Assembly (NCBI GenBank): GCA_028292745.1 | Contig: JAQGLT010000149.1 | Location: forward strand, 1 to 40,209 | Reading direction: 5' to 3' | DNA from: Polaromonas sp. | Lineage (GTDB): Bacteria; Pseudomonadota; Gammaproteobacteria; Burkholderiales; Burkholderiaceae_C | Length of the DNA stretch: 40,209 bases | In this document: positions 39,361-40,209 of the stretch, piece by piece | How the letters are laid out: each line of letters opens with the position of its first letter | Position numbering within the stretch: the first letter of the stretch is position 1 | The notes under the pieces: model-generated | Told to the model about the DNA's origin: nothing | Databases searched by the model: none | The model's input: only the letters and a program-made list of their open reading frames with translations | Made by a program: the position numbers and the translations under genes

Positions 39361-40020
39361 TCAAGCCCCCCGCGCGGCCAGCCGCAGGCCCGCCAGCGCG
39401 GCCTGGCGCGGGTCGGCCGCCAGCGTCACCGCGCTGACCACTGCCACGCCATCGCAGTTGCCATGCAGGCAGGCCAGCACGCCCGGCATCCGTTCCAGCG
39501 AGATGCCGCCGATCGCCACCACCGGGTAGGGCGCGGCCCGCGCCGCCCAGGCTTTGAGGCGCGCCAGGCCCACCGGTTCGTAGGGCATGACTTTCAGCGT
39601 GGTCGGGTAGATCGGGCCGATGGCGAGGTAGCTGGGCTGCACCGCATGCGCGCGCGCCAGCTCGGCCGGCGTGTGGGTGCTCAGGCCCAGCCGCAGGCCG
39701 GCTGCGCGCAGGGCCTCGATACCGGCGCCGTCCAGGGCCGTCAGGTCTTCCTGGCCCAGGTGCACGCCATAGGCGCCGGCCGCCAGGGCGATCTGCCAGT
39801 GGTCGTTGATGAAGACCTGCGCGCCCGGCGCGTTCCTGCCGGCTTCGACCGCGGCGTTCACTTCCCGCTCGATGTCGGCCGGCGCGTGGTCAGCCGCCTT
39901 GATGCGCAGCTGGACCGTTCGCACGCCCCAGTCCAGCAAACGCCGCACCCAGGCGGCGTCATGCACCACAGGGTAAAAGCCGATGGGGCCGGTCAGGGGG
40001 GCGAAAGGTGTGGAGGTCAT
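39361..40020 (-). CDS. thiE: Thiamine-phosphate synthase ThiE
   Basis: A 219-residue TIM-barrel enzyme that couples hydroxymethylpyrimidine diphosphate to thiazole phosphate to make thiamine phosphate. Visible motifs: VQLRIKAAD (residues about 37-45, diphosphate binding), FINDHWQIALAAGAYGVHLGQEDL in overlapping blocks, LGLSTHTPAELARAH, IGPIYPTTLK and VAIGGISLERM. I chose the ATG at 40020 because the fold starts there; an open frame continues to 40107 but would overlap the end of thiG. thiG ends 76 bases upstream on the same strand, and a hairpin lies between, so the operon is probably thiG-thiE. Confidence 0.92.
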   Translation of the reverse strand: MTSTPFAPLTGPIGFYPVVHDAAWVRRLLDWGVRTVQLRIKAADHAPADIEREVNAAVEAGRNAPGAQVFINDHWQIALAAGAYGVHLGQEDLTALDGAGIEALRAAGLRLGLSTHTPAELARAHAVQPSYLAIGPIYPTTLKVMPYEPVGLARLKAWAARAAPYPVVAIGGISLERMPGVLACLHGNCDGVAVVSAVTLAADPRQAALAGLRLAARGA

Positions 40021-40053
40021 AGGCGTCGCCGCGTTAAGGAATTCTTCGTCTGG

Positions 40054-40077
40054 CTCCTTCCCCGCTGGGGGAAGGAG
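40054..40077. repeat. Hairpin repeat between thiG and thiE
   Basis: CTCCTTCCCC and GGGGAAGGAG pair perfectly over 10 bp around GCTG. The sequence matches the arms of the 170-bp element at 18161-18330, so it is a solo arm or REP-like unit. It sits within the thi operon. Confidence 0.65.
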
Positions 40078-40096
40078 GAGAAAGTGGTAGACAGCG

Positions 40097-40209
40097 TCAC
40101 GTCCCATGCCAGAACGGCACGCCGACGGTCGGCGTCGAGGCCTGCGCGGCGGCGCGCTCGGGCATGGGCGTCGACTCGTAGGCCGCCCGGCCGGCCGCGA
40201 CGCCGTCGG
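40097..40209 (-). CDS. thiG: Thiazole synthase ThiG, C-terminal end (partial)
   Basis: Only the last 37 codons are in the window: DGVAAGRAAYESTPMPERAA, then QASTPTVGVPFWHGT and a TGA at 40097-40099. The AGRAAY and MPxRxxAxASTP pattern is the normal end of ThiG, which makes the thiazole phosphate of thiamine from deoxyxylulose phosphate, ThiS-thiocarboxylate and dehydroglycine. Its place directly upstream of thiE supports the call. The rest lies to the right of the window. Confidence 0.82.
   Translation of the reverse strand, partial: DGVAAGRAAYESTPMPERAAAQASTPTVGVPFWHGT

Noticed and set aside
1..40209. tRNA, rRNA, riboswitch, CRISPR array, transposase or phage genes, and a replication origin
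   Set aside because: Looked for by eye and not seen. parAB and parS suggest the origin may be near, but no cluster of DnaA boxes or dnaA/rnpA/rpmH genes is in the window.

Overview
The window is GC-rich and reads as a chromosomal segment of a betaproteobacterium, most likely a Comamonadaceae member near Polaromonas, Rhodoferax or Variovorax. The basis is gene content: a Cupriavidus-type BktB thiolase, a CysB regulator, a Bordetella-type ZIP transporter, the mnmG-rsmG-parA-parB block with parS sites, and a family of intergenic repeats built on an ATAGCTGCTTGCGC-like core. The genus is inference. No rRNA, tRNA, CRISPR array, prophage or insertion sequence was seen.

Layout. (1) 1-3479: the end of a methyltransferase gene, an ATP-grasp protein related to PurD, and a heme-oxygenase-fold diiron protein. 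This looks like a small biosynthetic cluster of unknown product that continues to the left. (2) 3823-8696: an NCS2 uracil-type permease, a coiled-coil protein, an AsmA-like protein, a hotdog thioesterase and cysB. (3) 8849-14325: an accessory-looking leftward set (ZIP transporter, GlcG/HbpS-like protein, orphan Bug/TctC binding protein, two metallo-beta-lactamase-fold proteins with eroded metal sites) divergent from a LysR regulator. (4) 14375-19272: a PduO-type cobalamin adenosyltransferase, a D-lactate dehydrogenase-like flavoprotein, a small secreted protein, a glycine-rich stress protein and an alpha/beta hydrolase, with repeat-rich gaps. (5) 19535-26047: a leftward block vapB-vapC-mnmG-rsmG-lysE-parA-hydrolase-parB carrying three parS sites inside mnmG and rsmG. 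The replication origin is probably not far away, though no origin is visible. (6) 26371-31488: bktB, a histone-deacetylase-family deacylase and a Pat-like acetyltransferase, suggesting acyl-CoA metabolism tied to protein acetylation. (7) 31730-33442: gntR and gntK, divergent, with two matching operators. (8) 33644-40209: a transglutaminase-like protein, small membrane proteins, gstA-nemA, a Tat-exported intradiol dioxygenase, a DUF457/YdjM membrane protein, thiE and the end of thiG.

The strongest candidates for something undescribed are the methyltransferase/ATP-grasp/diiron cluster at the left edge, the paired metal-site-degenerate MBL proteins with an orphan binding protein, and the intergenic repeat family (about ten members in 40 kb), two of whose long copies start exactly at the stop codon of unrelated genes.
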